Shown here: in pieces, positions 12,037 to 22,260 of the stretch
Layout: the number at the start of each line of letters is the position of its first letter
Numbering within the stretch: position 1 is the first letter of the stretch
DNA from: Ligula intestinalis
Taxonomy: Eukaryota; Platyhelminthes; Cestoda; Diphyllobothriidea; Diphyllobothriidae
Direction of reading: 5' to 3'
Assembly (NCBI GenBank): GCA_036362985.1
Contig: JAYGXS010000009.1
Coordinates: 15,680,179 to 15,744,178, forward strand
DNA length: 64,000 bases
Made by a program: the position numbers and the translations under genes
Notes under the pieces: generated by a model
What the model saw: only the letters and a program-made list of their open reading frames with translations
Databases searched by the model: none
What the model was told of the DNA's origin: nothing

Positions 12037-12536
12037 AAAACGATCTTCCCACGACCGTTCTATCGCTTCCGAATATTGACAAAATTTCGTACGTTATGCT
12101 GCAAGATAAATATCCAATAACTCTCCACAGAGCAGAATCCATAACCTCTCGTAAGTTCTTTTTTTTTCTCTCTCTGATGCAGTTGCCTTATACAACTTCT
12201 TCGCGGGAAAAAAATATTTCGGCCGTTTTGCTCATTGCTTTGACTTCCCTTATAACATCGCATTCATCTTTAGCTGGCTTCTACGTGAAAGCAACTGATC
12301 AGTTGAACATCTGCACGAACTCCACTGAAATCATACTGACCTGGAACTTCAATGTTATGCAGACACAGGACTTAAAAGATGTATGTTGTACAGAGCCTAT
12401 TGTCCCCGATGAACAATAAAAATTGGCGTACTTAAACTATATTTTGCAACCCATTTATAGATTAGATGTTTTACATCTGAGACGACAATTTGCAGTGGAC
12501 TGCGACCCAAGAATTCGAAAGATGATAGTAAATGCG
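12037..12536 (+). CDS. Three exon candidates of an unrecognised gene
   Basis: 12037-12150 has a good acceptor ('ctctcctacag') and donor ('gtaagt') and is open (NDLPTTVLSLPNIDKISYVM and onward). 12274-12380 follows with a matching phase (C + CT gives Pro) and reads GFYVKATDQLNICTNSTEI and onward to a 'gtatgt' donor. 12461-12536 lies between 'ttatag' and 'gtaagt' and is open in two frames; the better-looking one (LDVLHLRRQFAVDCDPRIRK) does not match the phase of the second exon. No family is recognised. It could be an interior part of a host gene interrupted by transposons, or coincidence. Confidence 0.35.
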
Positions 12537-14229
12537 GTAAGTTCCTGACCTTTATATGGTTCTGAAATGATTGGTGTCTATGCAGTATGACTCTGGGTAC
12601 TATTTATAGTGATATCTTGTCAATTGTTATGAAATACATATATGCTATACTTAGCTACTTATTCCTTTTCCAAACTGAGCAATATGCTTCAGAAGATCTA
12701 AAATTAAGCCCTAAAATATCTCCTCATAGATTGTACAAGCACGCATAGGCGGCCTTCATCGGGATGAACACTCCTCAGATTTAGTAATTTGCCTTAGCTT
12801 TAAGACTGTTTGTTTTAACCTGATCATATCTTTGCAAACCTTATACAACAAACCTTTATCAATTTCCGTAATATTCATCTACAAAACATTATTTTTGAAA
12901 CCATTTCAGGAGTTCGGATCTTAGCTGGGAGGCCACATATAGGATTCATATTTCTGAGACCAATTCGGCGCTTCGGTTTCTACTACTGTTACATAGATAA
13001 ACAAAAGACCAAAGCTCTGACTTATATCGTCAACTGGATATAATAGTTTACGGTGGATTCTGCATACTGTTGACATTTCACATTCGCAATTCATGTTCAC
13101 ATTAAAGCTTCAAATTTCACATTCACATTAACTTTTAACATTAAATAAACATATTTTGTTCAAATTGAGCTTTAAAGTTTTCTGAACTCACTTGGGAACT
13201 TTAGCCAATGGGCACCGCACTACTGAAGTTTTTGTTGGCGTCACTCGCAATTATACGATTGCTCTATTCACAAATGCTTTCCCAACCTGGGCAAGTAAAT
13301 TTTATTTATATCTGGCATTAACATCGATTACAATTGCAACCTGAGCAATTAGCAATATAGAGGATATTTGTGAGGATGTGCGCTAAAATATTGGAACGTT
13401 ACCCAATGTCTTCCAGCCTCTTCAAGAAGGGACACTCTGCACTGAACGCTTCTCCGAGACCACTATACGGCTTTTCAAGGTATCTTGCAAATTGTTGACC
13501 ATATTGTAGCATCCGATCGTTCAAAAACTATAACAATGAGCATTAATATGATTTTCATAAGCATACATTAAAGTTTTTCGGTCTTAATAAACTAGAACAA
13601 CTAATAAACCATTAAGTTTGCCATTGGCTATCGAATAGTTTTAGATAAGTATGATATACAATCGTGTGTATCATTTTGCTGCCAACCAACTAGTTTTTTA
13701 TACAGTTTGATATTCAGGTATATGTAGATGTGCAGAAAGTAAAGCAGTTATATGCCTGCCAACAAAACAGTCAGGAAAATCTGTTTTTATTGAATGAATG
13801 ATCAGGTATTTATCTTGATCCAAAGAAAAGTAAAACAAGTACGCGTATATGAATAAACACGGTTACTTGCATTGTCGATGGCAGGCATAGTAGACATGTG
13901 AACGCTGCATGCATATTGTAAGTTCGTGGTGCATGTGAGGGTGTTGTGGTTGTGAGTTTTGGATCAGAGAAGTCCAATTTTCATGGCATTGCCATGAAAC
14001 TGCCCTTTAATTAAACATTGATGACAAATCTGTCGTCCACAAAATCTAGTGCGACGTGATGTAATATGACCATGCCGGAAATTAGAACTTTTGTTTGCGT
14101 AACGGTAAAGAATCTCAAAAATGCGCTGCAGTGCTCTGTCGCGTGCAGCTCTGTTAGATCTATGGATATTTGCATTTTACGTCATGCAGCAACGATAGTT
14201 ATTTAAAAGACCTGTAAAAACATTTTCTC
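12537..14229. other. AT-rich region without a recognisable gene
   Basis: Long AT-rich sequence with no recognisable ORF, RNA gene or repeat boundary. It could be intron sequence of whatever gene the exon candidates at 12037-12536 belong to. Confidence 0.4.
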
Positions 14230-14700
14230 ATGAAGCAAAATCAGTCCAGCGGCGGGGTGGACCCGTTGAAGGAGAGGAACGACTGATCTATCAGTTAGAC
14301 AACCAATATATGATCACTTTGAAAGATGTCCTGCTTATAATCAACGAAGAGGGAAGCAATACCGTTTGTAAAAATCAGATCTAGGATATGATTCTGTCTT
14401 GCTGGGGAACGAACCAGTTGAGACCAGTTCGAAAAATTAATGGTATCTAGGAAAGACTGAAATCTTGGTGGACAATAGTTTGAAAGCCAGTCAATTTCGG
14501 GAAAATTAAATCTCCAGCAATAATTTGAACTTCAAAATCGAACTCTGAAATAAACTTGAATAGTTCACACAGATTTGCATCATCTTCAAATGAATAGTTA
14601 GGAGGATTTTATACACCTCCAATAATCGCCTTTTGCCGGGGCGACAGGATAATAGAAACACAACAGTAATTTCCAGAGAAGGTCGTGCTATTTAGATAAA
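14230..14700 (-). pseudogene. LINE endonuclease (EEP family) relic
   Basis: The reverse complement encodes an apurinic-type endonuclease segment as found in CR1/RTE-like LINEs: NPPNYSFEDDANLCELFKF, then FISEFDFEVQIIAGDL, then a degraded TGFQTIVHQDFSLS block and a QDRIIS block. The string IIAGDLIFP corresponds to the catalytic GDFNxP motif, with Asn lost. Stops interrupt the frame. No reverse transcriptase is seen adjacent, so this is an isolated truncated copy. Confidence 0.75.
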
Positions 14701-17461
14701 ATGGAAAGTGCCCAAATGACGCATCCTTTGGTCCGACTGGAACCATTCTTTCCTTTGGTACTAGAACATTGCTATTACGGAAATCGGTTGGTGCCGTTTA
14801 AAAGTTTAATGCAAAACTTTGAAAGCAAATTTAAACCACCCAAAAATATATTTCAAGGGGTTCTGTTTAGGTCTTATTGCGTTATTTTGATGGTTTTTTC
14901 ATTCCTACTACTTTTTATGTCCCTGTGTTGCTGTAATTAGCCTGGGTATTTAAAAACTGTGTTTTGCAGCCCATATGAAACACAAAACGATTTGCCCAAG
15001 CCCTGTTTAATAAATCCAATTAAAATTTTAATTTAGAGTTTTAAATTTGCTCAACGTGTCTATTTCCTTAGCAAACGTTTTGACCTCCCTACTCAAGCCG
15101 GTATACGTTCTGTTTCGCTCTTGAGGCTTGCAATTTAAACCTGTGAGCAAAAGAACGAACCTATATCTTTTCTTCAGTTTTATCTTTAAGTTAAAGCATT
15201 TCCCTGGCATTGCCATGAACCTCAATTTGTCATCTAACTTCAACTGTACAATTGATGAGGTAAAATAGCTCGTGACATGTTAAAGTTTCACCTGATTTCG
15301 TTAATCTCTTTCTCCAGTCGAAGTTGACATATGCTTTGCACTTCGTCAATTTGCTTTGTAACATTGAAGAAGATTACATTTTCCCTAGCCAAAAATTCCC
15401 TTAAGCATAGGTACTTTGGGCTACAAAAAGTATCCTTCACGCACTCCGGTAACCACACTGCCGATCCTGTAATAAGAGTTAGTTCTACGCCTTAAAACAT
15501 AACGATAGCACGTAGTTGTTCTTATCCGTTGACGATTTTTCATTTTAAGAGTTATCAGCATACAGAAAAATGGTATATTGAAAACGAAGCGGTAAAAATA
15601 GTATTGCGATGAGATTGGGACAGCATTCAGCTAGTAGGATCCTTCAACTGACTGTAAAAAAAATCTGCTTCGCGAAGCCATGTGGAGGAGTATGGTGGGT
15701 TGATTTTGAACGCAGGATAAAACTATAATGACGGTCAGTAAAATGAAGGTGAACCGTCAGGATAGTGCGCTTAGGTGTGTTTATCCTAATAACAACTTGG
15801 GAAAAAGCGATCATATACATGCAGCCTCGACACCTAAGTATCCAGAATGGAATTCTTACGACAGTTAGCAGCAGACGAAACCACAGCTGTTAAAACTGTG
15901 TGCATCAATATGACCCCGGTTTTTTGACTAAGGGGCAGGTTATGGAGAAATCGTGGTCCGTGGGAGACACTTTGCATGAAAATGTATTTTGGGAACGGTC
16001 TCCTAAATTTATGATGGTACTTTCTGGACAGTCGGAGGGAAAGCTTCTTGGCAAAGATGAGGAAAATAAACCCTAACCAAATAATGTGCAGTCTTCGCTT
16101 GACGACGGAAACTTTATCTGACAACCTTATACAGATTGGGAGGTACTTGCGAAGCAAACTTTACCTTTAGCGAGAGTTTGTAGAAGTAGAGGATGGGGGT
16201 GGTATAATCAGAGGGTCGGGACAGTTCAGGCCAGGTTTAGTAAAGGAACTGTAGGTAAATTCCTTTGAACTCCTTATTGGTAGAAAGCAGCTATGAAGTG
16301 CATTGGTTCAGCAGAAAATTGCAAATGAGTGGCGTTGCCAGTGAATGGAACTTGGAAAAATGAGCAGACAGTGAAAAAAATCCTTAGACATTGTTCGGAA
16401 ATTCTAAAAGTGAATGCCATTCGAGCGATTTTAAGGAGAAAATTGTCGCCCGTGGGGGAGGGGGGAGTATATGAAAAATTTGATAGCCGGCTGTTTAGAG
16501 TGATCGAAACATGTCAGGTGGAGCCCATCACGGTTTTTTCCATATCCTAAGAGTCACACGACGAGAAGATCTTAGAGGTAACGAGAGCACCACCGAGTGC
16601 CAGAGATGCGTCCATCTTACGCCCGTGCTGGTTACCGAATCTGCCGACCAAGTAACGAAACAGAGGGTATCACCGCGATCCTCAGCAGTCGGTTATAGAC
16701 AGCCCTTAAAAAGAACTTTACAGGGCCACGTAGCCTAGGACCACAAGGTTCGGTGGAGGCGACTGTTGCAATTCGCACAAAAGTGGAAGGCCTTCGAGGT
16801 AATAATACTAAACACATATTACTGAAAAATTGCGAATAGCATTTTATATGACATGAAGTTGCTCGGAGGTGTCCTGGGTCGTTGCCTAGGGCTAATCTCA
16901 GAGGACGTGGTGGTTATACTGGGGATTATACGGGTGGTTATACTGGTCTGACTTCATCTTAAATGAAGTGCACTCGTCCAAGCGTAAACTTCTTCGCTCG
17001 CATCGATCATGTAGCCCGGCGTAATCGGACTGTATCTGCTGATCAGTAACCCCATACAGTAAGCCAATGCTCGCGAGAAAACTCGGGTGTCTTACACAAT
17101 CACCACGTGAAGATAAGAGAGTGGCTAAGCTCATCTGTTTTGCTTATTACTCAGCTACTGACACAATAATGGGAATTGCTAATGTTTCATCTGTAGTTTA
17201 TTGCGTATAAAGTACCTTCCCATTAGACGGTATATGCTCTGTAAGCTTATTATTGTAGACAGTTAAAATTAACCTGAAAAGCAGCATATGACTCTATTTT
17301 GACACCTACAGGTAGTGCCTTTATCCCATTACTTTACTGTTTGTCCGATATAAGTATCTGAGAGAGTTTTTGGTGAATTGAGGAAAAAGGGTGGAAACCA
17401 TGGCAACAACTGATGTGCTACATGTCTGAAGCATGCATTTACTCGGAATAACATACACCCA
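14701..17461. other. No confidently identified gene
   Basis: A minus-strand open frame at 15834-16157 (107 residues, basic, containing VSVVKRRLHIIWLG) might be the ORF1 region of the LINE whose endonuclease lies at 14230-14700, but I cannot support it by motif. The plus-strand frames at 14701-14940, 16329-16550 and 16511-16738 have no family signature. Confidence 0.35.
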
Positions 17462-17642
17462 TATGCACACTTTTTGTCGAGGTCGAGAGGATATGAGCCG
17501 CAGCGTTGACTTTCAATCGTGGCTACATCTGACTTAAAAGTAGCGACAGTAATGGTGCTAATATCACTCAGATGTATCGTTAATAAGTAGTCTATGAATA
17601 GTAGCAGTAGAAGTAGTGCCAGCAGTACCTATAGCACGGCAC
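17462..17642 (+). repeat. Dispersed repeat R1, copy 3, cut by the gap
   Basis: This copy is very similar to 408-600, including a shared run starting 'cagtaatggtgctaatatc' and the 'agcacggcac' end. It stops exactly at the run of N bases, which suggests the assembler broke within the repeat. Confidence 0.75.
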
Positions 17643-17742
17643 NNNNNNNNNNNNNNNNNNNNNNNNNNNNNNNNNNNNNNNNNNNNNNNNNNNNNNNNNN
17701 NNNNNNNNNNNNNNNNNNNNNNNNNNNNNNNNNNNNNNNNNN
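17643..17742. other. Assembly gap (100 N)
   Basis: Exactly 100 N bases. The left flank is repeat R1. The right flank is unassigned sequence. Confidence 0.98.
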
Positions 17743-18399
17743 GCCTAAAGCTGTGTGTGCGGATGAATCCCATTTGCGCCTTTCCGCAACTTTCAAATCG
17801 CCTACCTTAAACTCACATGGATGTGAACAGAACAGCACTATGCACACAGTGGTTAGTCTCTCAGTGACTCAGAGCATTATTGTTCACAAAGGCTTGAGAA
17901 GCTTAGCAGCGTGAGTGTTTGAGTGATGAGACATCCGGGGATTATCCATATTAGTCATTATCTATCCACCGAACACAGCTCAGACGGTTTCTTATGCTGT
18001 AAATGCTCGTAGTTTTAGAAACTTTGTATAAGGTCAACATAATGCGGGGATAGAAAAGGTACGTATTCAAAACAGCATCAATAATGTCAGCAATCACATC
18101 TTATTTCCATGGTGAGAATTCTGCCATCTTCAGTCTCCTCGAAGCCTTTTTTTGCTCACATAATCCACATCAAGACTTAAAGCTCATGCGTCACAACTAC
18201 ATCCGGCCAGCGTTTTCTTCATATGTGTTCCTGTATGCTTTCTTTTGACATATTGCGAGCTCAAAAATCAGATTTTAATAAGCACGTTCATGCACAAAAT
18301 CCCTGAAGGACGTCTTAGTGATCTCCTATTACTCTCTACATACGTACATATATACAGTATTGCAAGTGCTGCAGGAAACTTGACTTAATTTGTAAATTT
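17743..18399. other. No gene seen
   Basis: Short open frames occur at the gap edge only because N bases are read as open. No coding motif, RNA gene or repeat boundary is recognised. Confidence 0.4.
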
Positions 18400-19860
18400 T
18401 TGAAAATTCCTTGCATACCGGCGTGCAGACATTGCAGAAAACTTGAAAATAATAATTATTAATCAGTATAAGAAGAACTAAGTGTTTGTTCAGACAAACA
18501 AAATTTTCCCTATAATCTACAAGTTCCGCAGACGTAAAAAGTAGCTACAAATTATAAAAATAAATTTAAGTCTTTTTATGAGTTAAAAACGGAACCTAAC
18601 CAATTTCTTTCAATACAAAGATGTTTTTTGAAGTCAAAATATTATTTACGTATTACCATTTGGGGATAAATATTTATTGAATAGCTTCCAAAATAGTGTA
18701 GCATGATTTTCATCGTTTTCAGTGCCTTTATGCGGGCATTCATAAAGTCCGCTTCTGTTCCACGTTTGCACCAAAACCTTAAAATAAGGTGTAAATAAAG
18801 AGCATTTACCAAAAGAAAGTGTTTTGGATATCAGTTGTTATGAACATGGTCATGTGGCTCTTATTTAGAAATGCCTCAAAACAGCAAACCAAATTGTCTA
18901 GAAAAAATAACGTCCACAAGATAACTTGGATGTTGTTATTCCTGAGATAAATTAAAACTTTCCATCATAGATTAAATCTTTAAAAAGTGTTTTAACTGGA
19001 AACTCAGCCGAAGAATATTTGTGTATTTTCACTTCTTCCAAGGTAATATCTGAAGATGAAAAATTCAATTTACTGGAGGCGAAATAACTTATGTTTCTCT
19101 TTATCAGGGATTATTTTCCACATAAGTGGATTAAGTCCACGATTTGTTATAAACTTGCAAATGCAAAAACTTGGCTTCTTTTAAATACGCATTATTCTTC
19201 TGTTTATTCCTTTTCTAAGTAACGCAAAACGGAACGTATGATTTAGGAAAAACTATATTTCTGCATGACTTACATTCAATAAGGCCTTATTTACACTACC
19301 TTCGCGGTAACATTTGCGGACACTTTGCTTAAACGCCATTGTGGGCCGTGTTGTAGAACAAAATGCGACGAAAACTTTTTCTACTGCATCTTGTGCCACA
19401 AACTTCACAGGTTAACTAAACATAATTTTTAAAATTTTAATTGTTTTTTCTTCTGAAAATGAATTTGATTCCTTAAACTTGGTTTCACTTCCATTTGAGC
19501 AAATTTAGAAAGAAATTAACAGTTCTGGAAAGGATTATTCTTCCAATCTTTTCTACTTATCCTGGAATTCTTCTATTGCACAATACATATTAATAAAATG
19601 TATGGTTTTGTTATACCTTATAGCATAGGAAATTTCTTCGTTCAAAACTTACTCGTGATTTAGCCAAAATTAGTGCCTATTTCGCTTAATGAGTTTAACT
19701 AGGGCGCAGGTTTCCAAACTTAAGCTTTTCTTATCAGTAAATTCACTCAATTGATGAAAATAATCTGGAAAATGATGTGCCAAACTACCCAGTTAAATTT
19801 CGTCCTGAAAGTTTCGTGCAGTACTCGCAATTCTGTACATACATATAATAAACGAAAGTT
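18400..19860 (-). repeat. AT-rich dispersed repeat, copy 2 (inverted relative to copy 1)
   Basis: Read on the minus strand, this aligns in order with 6950-8570. Examples are 'tatgctataagg' near 19620, the 'ttccagaactg' block near 19525, a 'gtttaaggaatc' block near 19475, and a 'ggaataacaac' block near 18935. Conservation of order over about 1.5 kb shows common origin. No protein-coding frame survives in either copy. Confidence 0.65.
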
Positions 19861-20051
19861 ATAGAACCTATTGTCGCCCTGCTGAAGTCTGCAATAACTG
19901 GGCTAATAGCCGAAGCTAAACAAACGTTCTGACGCAGTTGAAGTAGTTAGGGCAAAGGGAAATCAAATTGCATATCCTGGATGGAAGGTCAAATAACCTC
20001 TTATGGTTTCAGTTCAGCGATGATACCCATGTAAGCATTGAGGAAGTCAAG

Positions 20052-20100
20052 TTAAGCGAACGAACGTTTTCGATTAATTCCTCATCAGGCAATACCTTAA
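20052..20100 (-). ncRNA. Candidate hammerhead-type ribozyme in the 3' terminal repeat of PLE B1
   Basis: On the minus strand the order is: stem I strand (TTAA...GC), CTGATGA, a short stem-loop (GGAATTAATC), GAAA, a small hairpin (AAC-GTTC-GTT), C, then GCTTAA. The two TTAA/GC segments can pair as stem I around an internal loop. This matches the type I hammerhead order CUGANGA - stem II - GAAA - stem III - UH. Stem II is weak (two pairs). PLEs are known to carry minimal hammerhead motifs in their terminal repeats. Activity is inferred, not shown. Confidence 0.5.
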
Positions 20101-20645
20101 TATAAGGGAGGGTAGAGTTAACGAAAGTTTTAGGCAAACCAATCAGTAGTAACAAGGGGGAGAGAGGTGTAAAAGGATCAAGGGGGAATCAAGAGGATCA
20201 GATTCTAGTCTTAATTGGGGACAGAGAAATGGGGGTGGGAGGAGAGGGGAAGGGGAAGGCGTCAGACAATTAGTGAATGTCATCCAGTGGTCCTCGTCTC
20301 GGGTTTTGTTGGGTTGTGTGAGGACGCAAGGTGTCAACGTCTTGAGACTGTGTCGGTGGCCTTTGGATGCTTGATGCCGCTGTCTCATCATTGTTTCGCG
20401 ACGTAGTAAGGGGCGTGAGGGCAGATTTTGAAAAGGCTTTTGGCCACGGGAGCCTTAAAGCCGCTACAACTGCTTTCTGTGCACATGAAATTGGGTTTGT
20501 GAGACGAATGGTGACTGCTTCTGCCGTCGCAAGTATCCGTTGACGCAGGAACTTAGAGTGTTTAGCCGGAACTTTGTAGACGACTAAATGCTTGGTTGAC
20601 GTCTACCCGATGACCGATGTCTACCAAGTGAGCCAGAATTGCGCT

Positions 20646-20996
20646 TCATATCGACTTAGTTTCGTCTCTGTTTAGCCACGCATGGTGATGCTCTCGTATG
20701 CGCTTGAATAGACGTCTAATCGTTCGACCAACGTAACTTGCCGCACAGTAGCATGTAAAGTTGTAGATACACATTGATGTGGTCTGGAACGGCAGTCTAT
20801 CCTTGCCTTCAAGGCGAAGAAGTGGATTGCTTGAGAACAATAATCTTAACTTTTCTGCTGGATATGTACGCGCGATTGCAGCGTTCAGACGAAGCTGTAG
20901 AAGTTCGTTTGCTGGATCACCTTGAAAAGGCAGTGTAAGAAATACGGTTTTCTTCTCAGCCGTCGGTACCTCCGGTCTTGGTGAACGTTCCTCCAT
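20646..20996 (-). pseudogene. PLE B1 linker and GIY-YIG endonuclease fragment
   Basis: The frame reads KKTVFLTLPFQGDPANELLQ, then an RTYPAEKLRLLFSSNPLLR stretch, then MCIYNFTCYCAASYVGRT with IRRLFKRIREHHHAWL. The C-x-C pair and Y-V-G-R-T-x-R-x-L-x-K-R-I-x-E-H are the N-terminal half of a PLE GIY-YIG nuclease, which nicks DNA for target-primed insertion. The frame ends soon after the EH motif, earlier than in the copy at 54552-54779, so the C-terminal half is lost or frameshifted. Confidence 0.8.
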
Positions 20997-21097
20997 AAAC
21001 TTATCGATGAACTTATCGGGGAACCCATTCTCTTGTAAGGTATTTTAATCAGTGCGAGTTCGTCCTCCAGTGTCTCTGGAGAACATATTCTCCTAGC

Positions 21098-21826
21098 TCA
21101 GTTCGTGAGGCAGCGGACTAGGCCTCGTTTCTGACTTAGTGGCACAAAACTGTAGAAGTTAGTGTATTGCCCTGTCCAGGTCTTCTTACTAAATACACTT
21201 CTAATTATTGATCCATCAGATCTTCTACTAAGGAGGACGTCCAGAAAGGGGAGGCACTGTCCTTCCTCTCTATCCAAAGTGAAGGTTAACGCTGAGTGTA
21301 CCTGATTCAATTTATCTAAGAATGTGTTAAGCTCAAGTCTTCCGTCTGCTATCATAAATATATCATCCACATAGTGAGCATAGGCTGGTAGGTCTTTTAT
21401 AATAGAAGAAAGTTTGTTACTCTCCATTTTGCCCATGAAATTATCCGCTAGAAGAGGTCCAAGCGGTGATCCCATCGCTACCCAGCCGATTTGGCGGTAA
21501 GATTGGCCATTAAAGCTGAATTGCACGTTTAAAGTGCAGCTTAAGAGTAATTGCTTCATGTCTCTGATCGGCATGCCGATTGGGAACTCTTTTTTAACAA
21601 TCTCGGCACACAAAAATTCTATGGTTTCTGTGAGGGGAATGTTGGGGAACAGTGACGCGACATCTAAAGATAACATCGTTTTACCGTTGATATTAGTGTT
21701 TCTTATGGATTCGACGAATTCAAACGTGTCCCGTAGGCTATGGGGTGCTATTTGGTGCCGAATCGGTTTCAACTTTTCTGCCAGCCACTTTGCTATTGCA
21801 TGATATGGTGAGTTGCACATATCCAT
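21098..21826 (-). CDS. PLE B1 reverse transcriptase fragment (242 codons, open)
   Basis: The frame is uninterrupted and holds the RT core in order: SPYHAIAKWLAEKLKPI; motif A SLDVASLFPNIPL; motif B VAMGSPLGPLLADNFM; motif C HYVDDIFMIADG with YVDD encoded at 21362-21373; motif D/E QCLPFLDVLLSRR; and the thumb FYSFVPLSQKRGLVRCL. All catalytic aspartates are present. It starts well inside a normal PLE protein, because the N-terminal domain is missing, and it is separated from the endonuclease frame by a break at about 21000-21097. It is the best-preserved RT in the window but cannot be a complete enzyme. Confidence 0.85.
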   Translation of the reverse strand: MDMCNSPYHAIAKWLAEKLKPIRHQIAPHSLRDTFEFVESIRNTNINGKTMLSLDVASLFPNIPLTETIEFLCAEIVKKEFPIGMPIRDMKQLLLSCTLNVQFSFNGQSYRQIGWVAMGSPLGPLLADNFMGKMESNKLSSIIKDLPAYAHYVDDIFMIADGRLELNTFLDKLNQVHSALTFTLDREEGQCLPFLDVLLSRRSDGSIIRSVFSKKTWTGQYTNFYSFVPLSQKRGLVRCLTN

Positions 21827-22199
21827 TATCTCTTATGGTTTCATTTGTCAGAATATATAATAGGAAACCAAGGTTGAGATACACATACATTCAAATGACA
21901 TTTCAGGGGCTTGATGTGAACAGATCTCCGTGCGCATACATAGGTAAGTTTCTCGGTGACTCCAGACGCCACTGTGTGCAAAGAACTCAGAGGCCTAATG
22001 GCATACGCCGGGCCCCGTTCGGTCACCACGACTCATATCTGTCACCGGGCAAAGCGGATTGAAGGTGAAGGGTACGTAGACAGTTACGACCACCAGTCAC
22101 CCTCCTCCGCATCAACCTGTTTGGAACACATGGTGGACGTCATCGAAATTTATGGTTGAATCATCTTTTCGAAAATTCCCATTGAAAATTTCAGAAGAC

Positions 22200-22252
22200 A
22201 AATTGGCGAACATACGTTTGTTTTCGATAAATTCTCGTCAGGCCTTTACATT
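22200..22252 (-). ncRNA. Candidate hammerhead-type ribozyme in the 5' terminal repeat of PLE B1
   Basis: The minus strand reads GGC, CTGACGA, GAATTTATC, GAAA, then ACAAACGTATGTTC and GCC. GGC/GCC can form the base of stem I. AACA/TGTT forms stem III closing an AACGTA loop. CTGACGA fits the CUGANGA consensus. Stem II is weak. This is the same motif as at 20052-20100, in the same orientation, at the other end of the element. Confidence 0.45.
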
Positions 22253-22260
22253 TATATGGT

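Larger units (their letters stand above)
20050..22260 (-). mobile_element. Penelope-like element, lineage B, copy B1
   Basis: On the minus strand this carries a single long RT frame (21826-21098) followed by a frame containing the linker and GIY-YIG endonuclease (20996-20646) and a long non-coding 3' tail. Related motifs lie at both ends in the same orientation, at 22200-22252 and 20052-20100, so the element has Penelope-type direct terminal repeats. The N-terminal region ahead of the RT core is missing, so the copy is 5' truncated. Protein motifs (YVGRTIRRLFKRIREH) differ clearly from lineage A (YVGE-G-R) and resemble the PLE lineage known from flukes. Confidence 0.85.
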
